Positions 1 to 11,187 of a stretch of DNA of 64,000 nt are shown one piece after another. This DNA comes from Endomychus coccineus. Lineage: Eukaryota > Arthropoda > Insecta > Coleoptera > Endomychidae. The position numbers and the translations under genes are program-made. A model generated the notes under the pieces. The model was not told where the DNA came from. It saw only the letters and a program-made list of their open reading frames with translations, and searched no databases. Where the stretch lies: positions 142,887,546 to 142,951,545 of the forward strand of contig OY294067.1 of the NCBI GenBank assembly GCA_958510875.1, given 5' to 3'. Within the stretch, counting starts at the first letter, position 1. Every line of letters starts with the position of its first letter.

Positions 1-262
1 AACGGCGTTAAAACTGATTGAGTTCGAGGGTTTCGATTAAATCATCTTATTAATTGTTGGTTTTCCATAGTTCGATGCACATTCCTTCTCTTCTCCCAAA
101 CATATTTGTTCTACGTAGTTTGTTGAATTTGAAATTATAGAGTTCGAGGGAGGCGATTCTATCATCTTATTAAAGCAGATTGTTGGTTTTTCATAGTTCG
201 ACGGACGTAAGTTCTGTTTCCCCAAGCAAATCTTTATAACATAGTTTGTTTGTTGAATTTAT
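1..262. repeat. Diverged tandem duplication, about 120-126 bp period
   Basis: Two imperfect copies of one segment lie head to tail. GAGTTCGAGGG occurs near 20 and again near 140, each followed by a shared ATCATCTTATTAA, a TTGTTGGTTTT...CATAGTTCGA block and a TAGTTTGTTGAATTT end. No gene is visible; a small ORF on the minus strand is just the duplicated sequence read through. Confidence 0.7.
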
Positions 263-2250
263 AATGTGACAGAGAGTGTAGCGAGGAAGCCATAAATCAT
301 AATCTGTAATAAAGAGGAGACCCAGGTACCCTTCGCTGATAAACGGACCATCGGCTTTGCATTGCACTATTTAACAATTTTTCTTTGTGAATATAATAAT
401 GTCCTCTTCTTATTCGGTGTAAAATATAGTGTGTAAGAAACTGGAAACAATTGAATTGAATAAAATTGAAACTCGATCTATAAGATTGTTCTGCTTAAAT
501 AATAATATCCTTGTATTTATATGGAAACAGATTCTTATTACAAAGGCCAGGTCTTATACAAATTTAACTTTAGTGCAATTCTAATAGATATTGAGTTGCA
601 TTGTATTTTAATGTAAAACTTCTGATAATGAATTATTTCTTCGACTCAAATTATTTCTAAGCTGTTTAGAAAAATCATGAAATTCATCTAGGTATTTCTG
701 TTGAATTGGAATAAAAACTTTTCAATTCATAATACACGAAAAATTATTTTATAGACTGCTATTATATGGGATTCCGGAATAAATTCATGCATGTATTTCT
801 TTGATAACCAATCTGATGTGTAATATGTCCTACTACCTTATTTTTTAGGAACTACAATTAAGTTTGCAAGTGGAACAAGTAAAATATTTCAAAAAAAAAA
901 TATTGTTTATTCAAGTTACAATTTCATTCATATGGTATAAGTCTGCATTTGAAATCATTTAAAAGCATTTTAGTACCATACGCCTTCAAATTTAAATTTA
1001 CTGCCTAATTTTTACATGGCTAAATTGTATTCCTTCAAATTCAATTTAATGTGAAACACTGTTAGCATCCGAATTGTTATGATACCATGTAATTTCATGA
1101 GAACCGTGTTTTCCGTTGAAATTGAATTCATGTGCCTCCTTTTCGAAAAAACTAGCTACAACGTATACCATAGGGTCCTAGTTGAAAAACGGCAAATATT
1201 AATGCTGTTAAAATGTAACAAACATATATTGCAAAATTTTGATTCAAATAACCGTATGACACTACGCGTTGAGCATTTTAGTAAAATCGAGAGAATTGTT
1301 TGAAGAATTTTGTATAGTGTCAGACCCTTATTAAACATTTTAAAAAATTTTTTTGGTAAAGATATATGTTTTTTCTGTTACTGCTCTACCAGCAATTCCA
1401 ACCTCACTTTTTCATTTCCCATGCTGCAATTTTTCTGTTAGATTAATGCAACTCTCAGAGAAACAATTAAACATTGTTTAATAATAGAATGCCCTCAATA
1501 TTTTTCAAAGTCATAAAAATATATACGGCATTCCGTTTAAAATAATGCAAATGCATAATTTAAATGGCCAGAGGACATTTTGTTTGTCCCAATAGTTTTT
1601 ACTAGTCCTAGCATCTCTACACATTGTCATGTATGTTATAAAAAAGGAATATTTTCTATCTATTTTTAAATAAATGTTACGAACTACCTACATCTTTTCT
1701 TAATTCAATAGTTAGGATTCGTCAAATATCCTTGGGGGTTTCACCAGAAACTTTTGCTAAAATTGGAAATCCAAAAAATCACTGGGATCCTTGCTTCATA
1801 AGCATTCCCAATTTGCGACCTCTTATATTATAGGCAGTACCTTAGCCAACGTAACCTACACCTCCCCCAAAAAACTTTCTCTCTTATGTTTTGCTTGATG
1901 AAATAATAACGTGGTAATTAACATTTGAGAAATAACTGTATAATAAAATTCGTTTGAAAGCGCTATTTAATGTAACTCGTTTTAGGTTTGAGAACAATGA
2001 ATTTATTTGAAAGCTTATATTATTATCAGTGACTAAGAATTTATCACCTAGATCGCTGCTGAACAGGGCTTTACCACAAACAAAATTCAGAATAAATGGG
2101 GGTTTCAACGAAAGAAAACATTCCTGCAATAGTTTATTAAACTATGAGACAATTTTGATGAAAACGAGAAATTATACTGAATTTGGTATGTTAAAAGGAC
2201 TTGAAAACAAATGTATTACTTGTAAAGATCACCAACGTGCTACAGGATTA
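263..2250. other. AT-rich DNA without a recognisable feature
   Basis: No protein family, RNA gene or clear repeat was recognised on either strand. The short ORFs here (60-81 codons) lack motifs, overlap one another on opposite strands and look like chance ORFs. Confidence 0.5.
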
Positions 2251-2310
2251 TAATATCCCCTGTATAGATCCCTGTCCTGACGTGGCTGGAGGCATAGGGA
2301 TTCGGAGTCA

Positions 2311-2347
2311 GTTCACTACAGGTTTCGACATGTTGGGGCTCTTCAGG
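2311..2347 (-). ncRNA. Orphan hammerhead-like motif
   Basis: Read on the minus strand there is a perfect CUGAAGA box, a spacer of 13 nt, then GAAAC and a short possible stem III (ACCUGU) before a possible cleavage position. The spacer does not fold into a good stem II and stem I pairing is poor. It resembles the Penelope-associated hammerheads elsewhere in this window but no adjacent Penelope coding remnant was recognised. It may be a decayed pLTR tail or chance. Confidence 0.25.
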
Positions 2348-2351
2348 AGGC

Positions 2352-2702
2352 TAAAAGTACTTAGATTCTGATTCGGTACATATTCTCCGGCCAGTCGTAT
2401 TCCCAATGTAGGATATTTCGACGGAAGCGGGTATATTTTGACAGGTCCTGCCCAAAACTTACTTTTTTCCTACTACCGACCGCAAAGGAATAACGCTCGC
2501 CGTGCAGTGTTTAAAGTTAAATTTTACGCACTAATTCGTAATATATATCCCTTACGCACTAGTGCGTAGAGTAACGTCAATACGGCTAAAAAAATGATGA
2601 GTCTGAACATGCAAAAATATACCCATTTTCGTCGAATTCTCCTAGTTTAGAGAATGGTACTGGCCAGAAAATTTGTATCGAATCAGACTCTACAAACTTT
2701 TA
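2352..2702. mobile_element. MITE-like inverted-repeat element
   Basis: The ends are inverted copies of each other over roughly 100 bp. The left arm has TAAAAGTAC, GATTCTGATTCGGTAC and CTCCGGCCAGT; the right arm holds their reverse complements with a few changes. An inner block (GACGGAAGCGGGTATATTTT) also has its inverted partner. It contains no ORF with a motif, so it is best read as a short non-autonomous DNA element or palindromic repeat. Confidence 0.6.
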
Positions 2703-2999
2703 ACTTCCAATTCCCACCTCAAACCAATTTCGGAAAAGACGTATTGTTTTGTATTTTCTATCTGCGTAACGTGTGTTTTTGGTAAATTTCGATGTCATCC
2801 TAGCCCTCGACAATAGCGGCTGGCGGTCGCCATGGCAACTGTGGTAATATATTTTGGCCCCCTCTCTCGGTCTATACAAGAGCATCATTTCAAAAAAATG
2901 TCTTATTTCAAAAGATATATTTTACGGTAGTTGAAAAAAATTTGTTTGCAACTTGTGTGTAAAGTAGCTTTTTTGAATCATGAATAATGAAACACTAGT

Positions 3000-3155
3000 A
3001 GTATTTTACCCTTATTGATGTCACTTTACGCACTGTTGTGTAAAGAATTTTTCTTATGCCATAGTGCGTAAAATTAATCATTAAGCACTGTACGCCGAGA
3101 GTGAAGTTAGTAATTCTTGGGCAGTAATAGGAAAAATGTTTTCGAACATGCTGAT
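3000..3155. repeat. Inverted partner of 2440-2590
   Basis: The reverse complement of this stretch matches 2440-2590, including TTTTTCCTA, CAGTG, AATTTTACGCACTA, and a second CAGTGCGTAAAG-like block. It is a second, half copy of the inner part of the adjacent inverted-repeat element, in inverse orientation. Confidence 0.55.
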
Positions 3156-3369
3156 TTAGATACTTCTGAAAATGTTTGTACAACTTCAATAAACTAAATT
3201 AGTCGTAAACTATTGCAGAATTTTGTTCATAAATGAGTATTTCTGAAAATATGCAATTTTTGTGTTTTTACAGTTTGCCCGATTATCTAATACTAAAAAT
3301 TAATTTTTATTCAGCTGCATGCTAATAGTATTTGTTGTTGTTGATTAATAACAAACAATGACAACTGAA

Positions 3370-4425
3370 TTACCTAAATATTTATTTTCTTGTTCACCCC
3401 CACAACGTATATAGTGCAAAAAATACTATTACGTCCACTATGTTCCAATGTAAAAAACGATTTTTTTCAAAAAGGGGTCTTTATTTTATCGAAAGATATT
3501 GAGTCAATATAAGTATTTGGTTTATAAAAGCATGAACCCATATATTCAGTTGTCCCGGGAGTCGCCATTAGAGAAATAACCACCAAAAAGATATTTTTTT
3601 AAATTCTAATTTATTGTACTATGCATATACAAGAAAATTACTGTTTATGTTCAGAAGACAATATATGCGAGATCCTAGCAATTTGAAATAAGTATGTATA
3701 GGTGCTTTAAGTTTTTATCCTGAATTTTATAATAATGTCCCGGAACACGTCAATACGACACTGTACGTTGAACAATTTACAAAAAAGTATACATAAAGGT
3801 TTATATGAGCTAATTGTGAAGGAGAACCAAATGTATACCCATTTCTTTAAGAAAATTTTGTAGGGCACAAAATGACCCAGAACAAATGATGACAATTTGA
3901 ATATTTAAATATTTATTTCCATATTCGCCCCTCCAACGTATATAATGCAAAAAATACTATTATGTCCACTATATTCTAATCTAAAAAACTGATTTTTTTA
4001 GAAGTGTGGTCTCTATTTTATCGGAAGATATTGAGTCAAAATAGGTCTTTGATTTGTAAAAGCATGATCCCATATATTTAGTTGTCCCGGAAGTCGCCAT
4101 TAGAGGAACAACCACCAAAAAGATACTTCTTTAAAATTCCAGTTTATTGTACTATACATGTTTGAGAAAATTACTGTTTATGTTCAGAAAACAATATATG
4201 TAAGATCCTAGCAATTCGAAATAACTATGTACACGAGCATTAAGTTATAATCTTGAATTTTGTATTAATGTTCTGGAACACGTCAATACATCACTGTACA
4301 TTGCAACATTTAAAAAAACGTATACATAAAGGTAAATATGCGCCAATTATGAAGGAAAACCAAATGTATACCCATTTCTGTAAAAAAATGTACAGGGTAA
4401 AAAATGACCCGGAAGTCGTCGCTTG
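3370..4425 (+). repeat. Tandem duplication with about 525 bp units
   Basis: Units 3370-3899 and 3900-4425 align along their whole length: AACGTATATA.TGCAAAAAATAC, TATTTTATCG.AAGATATTGAGTCAA, a TTGTCCCGG.AGTCGCCATTAGAG block, and a CATTTCT.TAA...AAATGACCC.GAA end. Divergence is moderate, so the duplication is old. No coding content is recognised. The second unit runs into a (TA)n tract. Confidence 0.8.
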
Positions 4426-4545
<120 letters not shown>

Positions 4546-4927
4546 TCATCTTTATAATCCTATGTTAAATTATCTAAGTTATCTTCATAATTCAGAAAAT
4601 TTAATTCTATATCTCTTAAGTTACATACACGATAGTGGCCAATTAGGCAAAGAAACTTTAAACTTGTTTATAATTAACCAGAACAATTCTCAGTCAGTTC
4701 TATTGAAATATATAAGAACCGGGATGCTGTCATTTGAATAAGAACTGTCAAATAACTGCCAACCATAGCAGTACTAACCTACAATCCTTACTTCAAAAAA
4801 ACGACTGAACTTCAGATGAATGTGCGTGAATAGTTGATCGATGGTAGGGCATCGAATCGCATTGTGTTCATCAATGATCTACTATCCTTTCGGAGGTTTA
4901 TATTTACAAAAATATAAAAATCTAACA

Positions 4928-5003
4928 GGACCGAAGTGGTGTAATTGGTAAACATCCTGGACTAGAAATCCAGAAATGTGGGTTCGAATCCCGCCTATGG
5001 TTC
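4928..5003 (+). tRNA. tRNA-like cassette, unit 1 (anticodon loop AGA)
   Basis: The cloverleaf reads: acceptor ACCGAAG/CTATGGT with one A-A mismatch, extendable by GG/TC to nine positions; D stem GTGT with ACAT here (ACAC in the other units); anticodon stem CTGGA/TCCAG with loop CTAGAAA; a 4-nt variable region; T stem GTGGG/CCCGC with TTCGAAT loop. A box TGGTGTAATTGG and B box GGTTCGAATCC fit pol III consensus, and TTTT follows a few bases after the 3' end. AGA would be a serine anticodon, but serine tRNAs have a long variable arm and this does not, so a true tRNA-Ser is unlikely. A tRNA-derived pseudogene or SINE head is the better reading. Confidence 0.6.
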
Positions 5004-5400
5004 AATCTTTTACGTTTATTCATCTTTATAATCCTATGTTAAATTATCTAAGTTATCTTCATAATTCAGAAAATTTAATTCTATATCTCTTAAGTTACAT
5101 ACACGATAGTGGCCAATTAGGCAAAGAAACTTTAAACTTGTTTATAATTAACCAGAACAATTCTCAGTCAGTTCTATTGAAATATATAAGAACCGGGATG
5201 CTGTCATTTGAATAAGAACTGTCAAGTAACTGCCAACCATAGCAGTACTAACCTACAATCCTCACTTCAAAAAACGACTGAACTTCAGATGAATGTGCGT
5301 GAATAGTTGATCGATGGTAGGGCATCGAATCGCATTGTGTTCATCAATGATCTACAATCCTTTCGGAGGTTTATATTTACCAAAATATAAAAATCTAACA

Positions 5401-5476
5401 GGACCGTAGTGGTGTAATTGGTAAACACCCTGGACTAGAAATCCAGAAATGTGGGTTCGAATCCCGCCTATGGTTC
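5401..5476 (+). tRNA. tRNA-like cassette, unit 2 (fully paired acceptor)
   Basis: This copy has ACCGTAG instead of ACCGAAG in the acceptor strand. The change repairs the A-A mismatch, so all seven acceptor positions pair with CTATGGT. The loop is CTAGAAA and TTTT follows. Confidence 0.6.
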
Positions 5477-5873
5477 AATCTTTTACGTTTATTCATCTTT
5501 ATAATCCTATGTTAGATTATCTAAGTTATCTTCATAATTCAGAAAATTCAATTCTATATCTCTTGAGTTACATACACGATAGTGGCCAATTAGGCAAAGA
5601 AACTTTAAACTTGTTTATAATTAACCAGAACAATTCTCAGTCAGTTCTATTGAAATATATAAGAACCGGGATGCTGTCATTTGAATAAGAACTGTCAAGT
5701 AACTGCCAACCATAGCAGTACTAACCTACAATCCTTACTTCAAAAAACGACTGAACTTCAGATGAATGTGCGTGAATAGTTGATCGATGGTAGGGCATCG
5801 AATCGCATTGTGTTCATCAATGATCTACTATCCTTTCGGAGGTTTATATCTACAAAAACATAAAAATCTAACA

Positions 5874-5949
5874 GGACCGAAGTGGTGTAATTGGTAAACA
5901 CCCTGGACTAGAAATCCAGAAATGTGGGTTCGAATCCCGCCTATGGTTC
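5874..5949 (+). tRNA. tRNA-like cassette, unit 3
   Basis: Consensus copy with CTAGAAA anticodon loop, intact A and B boxes and a downstream TTTT. Confidence 0.6.
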
Positions 5950-6346
5950 AATCTTTTACGTTTATTCATCTTTATAATCCTATGTTAAATTATCTAAGTT
6001 ATCTTCATAATTCCGAAAATTTAATTCTATATCTCTTAAGTTACATACACGATAGTGGCCAATTAGGCAAAGAAACTTTAAACTTGTTTATAATTAACCA
6101 GAACAATTCTCAGTCAGTTCTATTGAAATATATAAGAACCGGGATGCTGTCATTTGAATAAGAACTGTCAAGTAACTGCCAACCATAGCAGTACTAACCT
6201 ACAATCCTTACTTCAAAAAACGACTGAACTTCAGATGAATGTGCGTGAATAGTTGATCGATGGTAGGGCATCGAATCGCATTGTGTTCATCAATGATCTA
6301 CTATCCTTTCGGAGGTTTATATTTACAAAAATATAAAAATCTAACA

Positions 6347-6422
6347 GGACCGAAGTGGTGTAATTGGTAAACACCCTGGACTAGAAATCCAGAAATGTGG
6401 GTTCGAATCCCGCCTATGGTTC
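6347..6422 (+). tRNA. tRNA-like cassette, unit 4
   Basis: Consensus copy; pol III boxes and T4 run intact. Confidence 0.6.
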
Positions 6423-6819
6423 AATCTTTTACGTTTATTCATCTTTATAATCCTATGTTAAATTATCTAAGTTATCTTCATAATTCAGAAAATTTAATTC
6501 TATATCTCTTAAGTTACATACACGATAGTGGCCAATTAGGCAAAGAAACTTTTAACTTGTTTATAATTAACCAGAACAATTCTCAGTCAGTTCTATTGAA
6601 ATATATAAGAACCGGGATGCTGTCATTTGAATAAGAACTGTCAAGTAACTGCCAACCATAGCAGTACTAACCTACAATCCTTACTTCAAAAAACGACTGA
6701 ACTTCAGATGAATGTGCGTGAATAGTTGATCGATGGTAGGGCATCGAATCGCATTGTGTTCATCAATGATCTACTATCCTTTCGGAGGTTTATATTTACA
6801 AAAATATAAAAATCTAACA

Positions 6820-6895
6820 GGACCGAAATGGTGTAATTGGTAAACACCCTGGACTAGGAATCCAGAAATGTGGGTTCGAATCCCGCCTATGGTTC
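6820..6895 (+). tRNA. tRNA-like cassette, unit 5 (anticodon AGG, terminator lost)
   Basis: The loop is CTAGGAA, so the anticodon triplet becomes AGG. The last base of the acceptor 5' strand is A, giving an A-C mismatch. The downstream T4 run is changed to TTTC. This copy is the most altered of the array. Confidence 0.55.
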
Positions 6896-7292
6896 AATCT
6901 TTCACGTTTATTCATCTTTATAATCCTATGTTAAATTATCTAAGTTATCTTCATAATTCAGAAAATTTAATTCTATATCTCTTAAGTTACATACACGATA
7001 GTGGCCAATTGGGCAAAGAAACTTTAAACTTGTTTATAATTAACCAGAACAATTCTCAGTCAGTTCTATTGAAATATATAAGAACCGGGATGCTGTCATT
7101 TGAATAAGAACTGTCAAGTAACTGCCAACCATAGCAGTACTAACCTACAATCCTTACTTCAAAAAACGACTGAACTTCAGATGAATGTGCGTGAATAGTT
7201 GATCGATGGTAGGGCATCGAATCGCATTGTGTTCATCAATGATCTACTATCCTTTCGGAGGTTTATATCTACAAAAATATAAAAATCTAACA

Positions 7293-7368
7293 GGACCGAA
7301 GTGGTGTAATTGGTAAACACCCTGGACTAGAAATCCAGAAATGTGGGTTCGAATCCCGCCTATGGTTC
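7293..7368 (+). tRNA. tRNA-like cassette, unit 6
   Basis: Consensus copy with CTAGAAA loop and downstream TTTT. Confidence 0.6.
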
Positions 7369-7765
7369 AATCTTTTACGTTTATTCATCTTTATAATCCT
7401 ATGTTAAATTATCTAAGTTATCTTCATAATTCAGAAAATTTAATTCTATATCTCTTAAGTTACATACACGATAGTGGCCAATTAGGCAAAGAAACTTTAA
7501 ACTTGTTTATAATTAACCAGAACAATTCTCAGTCAGTTCTATTGAAATATATAAGAACCGGGATGCTGTCATTTGAATAAGAACTGTCAAGTAACTGCCA
7601 ACCATAGCAGTACTAACCTACAATCCTTACTTCAAAAAACGACTGAACTTCAGATGAATGAGCGTGAATAGTTGATCGATGGTAGGGCATCGAATCGCAT
7701 TGTGTTCATCAATGATCTACTATCCTTTCGGAGGTTTATATTTACAAAAATATAAAAATCTAACA

Positions 7766-7841
7766 GGACCGAAGTGGTGTAATTGGTAAACACCCTGGAC
7801 TAGAAATCCAGAAATGTGGGTTCGAATCCCGCCTATGGTTC
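7766..7841 (+). tRNA. tRNA-like cassette, unit 7
   Basis: Consensus copy with intact boxes and T4 run. Confidence 0.6.
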
Positions 7842-8238
7842 AATCTTTTACGTTTATTCATCTTTATAATCCTATGTTAAATTATCTAAGTTATCTTCAT
7901 AATTCAGAAAATTTAATTCTATATCTCTTAAGTTACATACACGATAGTGGCCAATTAGGCAAAGAAACTTTAAACTTGTTTATAATTAACCAGAACAATT
8001 CTCAGTCAGTTCTATTGAAATATATAAGAACCGGGATGCTGTCATTTGAATAAGAACTGTCAAGTAACTGCCAACCATAGCAGTACTAACCTACAATCCT
8101 TACTTCAAAAAACGACTGAACTTCAGATGAGTGTGCGTGAATAGTTGATCGATGGTAGGGCATCGAATCGCATTGTGTTCATCAATGATCTACTATCCTT
8201 TCGGAGGTCTATATTTACAAAAATATAAAAATCTAACA

Positions 8239-8314
8239 GGACCGAAGTGGTGTAATTGGTAAACACCCTGGACTAGAAATCCAGAAATGTGGGTTCGAAT
8301 CCCACCTATGGTTC
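8239..8314 (+). tRNA. tRNA-like cassette, unit 8
   Basis: The T stem 3' strand is CCCAC instead of CCCGC, which turns a T-G wobble into a T-A pair. Otherwise consensus. Confidence 0.6.
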
Positions 8315-8711
8315 AATCTTTTACGTTTATTCATCTTTATAATCCTATGTTAAATTATCTAAGTTATCTTCATAATTCAGAAAATTTAATTCTATATCTC
8401 TTAAGTAACATACACGATAGTGGCCAATTAGGCAAAGAAACTTTAAACTTGTTTATAATTAACCAGAACAATTCTCAGTCAGTTCTATTGAAATATATAA
8501 GAACCGGGATGCTGTCATTTGAATAAGAACTGTCAAGTAACTGCCAACCATAGCAGTACTAACCTACAATCCTTACTTCAAAAAACGACTGAACTTCAGA
8601 TGAATGTGCGTGAATAGTTGATCGATGGTAGGGCATCGAATCGCATTGTGTTCATCAATGATCTACTATCCTTTCGGAGGTTTATATTTACAAAAATATA
8701 AAAATCTAACA

Positions 8712-8787
8712 GGACCGAAGTGGTGTAATTGGTAAACACCCTGGACTAGAAATCCAGAAATGTGGGTTCGAATCCCGCCTATGGTTC
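8712..8787 (+). tRNA. tRNA-like cassette, unit 9 (terminator lost)
   Basis: The cloverleaf is consensus but the downstream run is TTCT instead of TTTT. Confidence 0.58.
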
Positions 8788-9184
8788 AATCTTCTACGTT
8801 TATTCATCTTTATAATCCTATGTTAAATTATCTAAGTTATCTTCATAATTCAGAAAATTTAATTCTATATCTCTTAAGTTACATACACGATAGTGGCCAA
8901 TTAGGCAAAGAAACTTTTAACTTGTTTATAATTAACCAGAACAATTCTCAGTCAGTTCTATTGAAATATATAAGAACCGGGATGCTGTCATTTGAATAAG
9001 AACTGTCAAGTAACTGCCAACCATAGCAGTACTAACCTACAATCCTTACTTCAAAAAACGACTGAACTTCAGATGAATGTGCGTGAATAGTTGATCGATG
9101 GTAGGGCATCGAATCGCATTGTGTTCATCAATGATCTACTATCCTTTCGGAGGTTTATATTTACAAAAATATAAAAATCTAACA

Positions 9185-9260
9185 GGACCGAAGTGGTGTA
9201 ATTGGTAAACACCCTGGACTAGAAATCCAGAAATGTGGGTTCGAATCCCGCCTATGGTTC
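9185..9260 (+). tRNA. tRNA-like cassette, unit 10
   Basis: Consensus cloverleaf and terminator; the tail of this unit carries several private substitutions. Confidence 0.6.
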
Positions 9261-9657
9261 AATCTTTTACGTTTATTCATTTTTATAATCCTATGTTAAA
9301 TTATCTAAGTTATCTTCATAATTCAGAAAATTTAATTCTAAATCTCTTAAGTTACATACACCATAGTGGCCAATTAGGTAAAGAAACTTTAAACTTGTTT
9401 ATAATTAACCAGAACAATTCTCAGTCAGTTCTATTGAAATATATAAGAACCGGGATGCTGTCATTTGAATAAGAACTGTCAAGTATCTGCCAACCATAGC
9501 AGTACTAACCTACAATCCTTACTTCAAAAAACGACTGAACTTCAGATGAATGTGCGTGAATAGTTGATCGATGGTAGGGCATCGAATCGCATTGTGTTCA
9601 TCAATGATCTACTATCCTTTCGGAGGTTTATATTTACAAAAATATAAAAATCTAACA

Positions 9658-9733
9658 GGACCGAAGTGGTGTAATTGGTAAACACCCTGGACTAGAAATC
9701 CAGAAATGTGGGTTCGAATCCCGCCTATGGTTC
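9658..9733 (+). tRNA. tRNA-like cassette, unit 11
   Basis: Consensus copy. Confidence 0.6.
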
Positions 9734-10130
9734 AATCTTTTACGTTTATTCATCTTTATAATCCTATGTTAAATTATCTAAGTTATCTTCATAATTCAGA
9801 AAATTTAATTCTATATCTCTTAAGTTACATACACGATAGTGGCCAATTAGGCAAAGAAACTTTAAACCTGTTTATAATTAACCAGAACAATTCTCAGTCA
9901 GTTCTATTGGAATATATAAGAACCGGGATGCTGTCATTTGAATAAGAACTGTCAAGTAACTGCCAACCATAGCAGTACTAACCTACAATCCTTATTTCAA
10001 AAAACGACTGAACTTCAGATGAATGTGCGTGAATAGTTGATCGATGGTAGGGCATCGAATCGCATTGTGTTCATCAATGATCTACTATCCTTTCGGAGGA
10101 TTATATTTACAAAAATATAAAAATCTAACA

Positions 10131-10206
10131 GGACCGAAGTGGTGTAATTGGTAAACACCCTGGACTAGAAATCCAGAAATGTGGGTTCGAATCCCGCCTA
10201 TGGTTC
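10131..10206 (+). tRNA. tRNA-like cassette, unit 12
   Basis: Consensus copy. Confidence 0.6.
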
Positions 10207-10603
10207 AATCTTTTACGTTTATTCATCTTTATAATCCTATGTTAAATTATCTAAGTTATCTTCATAATTCAGGAAATTTAATTCTATTTCTCTTAAGTAA
10301 CATACACGATAGTGGCCAATTAGGCAAAGAAACTTTAAACTTGTTTATAATTAACCAGAACAATTCTCAGTCAGTTCTATTGAAATATATAAGAACCGGG
10401 ATGCTGTCATTTGAATAAGAACTGTCAAGTAACTGCCAACCATAGCAGTACTAACCTACAATCCTTACTTCAAAAAACGACTGAACTTCAGATGAATGTG
10501 CGTGAATAGTTGATCGATGGTAGGGCATCGAATCGCATTGTGTTCATCAATGATCTACTATCCTTTCGGAGGTTTATATTTACAAAAATATAAAAATCTA
10601 ACA

Positions 10604-10679
10604 GGACCGAAGTGGTGTAATTGGTAAACACCCTGGACTAGAAATCCAGAAATGTGGGTTCGAATCCCGCCTATGGTTC
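10604..10679 (+). tRNA. tRNA-like cassette, unit 13 (shortened unit)
   Basis: Consensus cloverleaf, but the tail of this unit is interrupted. After AACTTGTTTA the sequence becomes (TA)n at 10818-10887 and resumes at GTTCATCAATGATC, so about 200 bp of unit are replaced by about 70 bp of TA. Confidence 0.6.
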
Positions 10680-10815
10680 AATCTTTTACGTTTATTCATC
10701 TTTATAATCCTATGTTAAATTATCTAAGTTATCTTCATAATTCAGAAAATTTAATTCTATATCTCTTAAGTTACATACACGATAGTGGCCAATTAGGCAA
10801 AGAAACTTTAAACTT

Positions 10816-10817
<2 letters not shown>

Positions 10818-10887
<70 letters not shown>
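10818..10887. repeat. (TA)n inside satellite unit 13
   Basis: Pure TA tract seeded at the natural TTTATA of the unit and replacing the segment normally between TTTATAATTAACC and GTGTTCATC. Confidence 0.95.
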
Positions 10888-10890
<3 letters not shown>

Positions 10891-10949
10891 CATCAATGAT
10901 CTACTATCCTTTCAGAGGTTTATATTTACAAAAATATAAAAATCTAACA

Positions 10950-11025
10950 GGACCGAAGTGGTGTAATTGGTAAACACCCTGGACTAGAAATCCAGAAATG
11001 TGGGTTCGAATCCCGCCTATGGTTC
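10950..11025 (+). tRNA. tRNA-like cassette, unit 14 (last)
   Basis: Consensus cloverleaf and T4 run. The unit is cut off after AACTTGTTTA at 11164-11187 by (TA)n, where PLE-1 begins. Confidence 0.6.
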
Positions 11026-11163
11026 AATCTTTTACGTTTATTCATCTTTATAATCCTATGTTAAATTATCTAAGTTATCTTCATAATTCAGAAAATTTAA
11101 TTCTATATCTCTTAAGTTACATACACGATAGTGGCCAATTAGGCAAAGAAACTTTAAACTTGT

Positions 11164-11187
11164 TTATATATATATATATATATATAT
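11164..11187. repeat. (TA)n between satellite and PLE-1
   Basis: Short TA tract extending the same TTTATA point used in unit 13. The first base after it is the outer end of the left PLE-1 pLTR. Confidence 0.9.

Larger units (their letters stand above)
4546..11187 (+). repeat. 473-bp satellite array with a tRNA-like cassette per unit
   Basis: A partial first unit is followed by 12 units of exactly 473 bp, measured between successive tRNA-like starts from 4928 to 10604. Then come one shortened unit (346 bp) and a truncated last unit ending in (TA)n. Units differ by only a few substitutions and show no net indels, so the array is young or homogenised. Each unit has a tRNA-like head of 76 nt with pol III A and B boxes, a T4 run just downstream in most units, and about 395 bp of AT-rich tail. 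It may be a tandemly amplified tRNA-derived SINE or a pol III satellite. The 79-codon ORF repeated in each unit starts inside the tRNA T arm and is not considered coding. Confidence 0.9.

Noticed and set aside
4928..5400. Hammerhead in the 473-bp unit (retrozyme hypothesis)
   Set aside because: CAGATGA-like and GAAA-like strings occur but not in the needed order or spacing on either strand.
4976..10418. A 79-codon ORF repeated in each satellite unit
   Set aside because: It starts inside the T arm of the tRNA-like cassette, has no conserved motif, and its conservation is fully explained by the near identity of the units. The 473-bp period is not a multiple of three.
4928..11025. A genuine tRNA-Ser(AGA) gene cluster
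   Set aside because: The variable region is four bases, while serine tRNAs carry a long variable arm; one unit has a different anticodon triplet and two lack the terminator. Kept as tRNA-like.
4546..11187. CRISPR-like array
   Set aside because: Units are 473 bp, identical throughout, without short repeats and variable spacers, and the window is eukaryotic.
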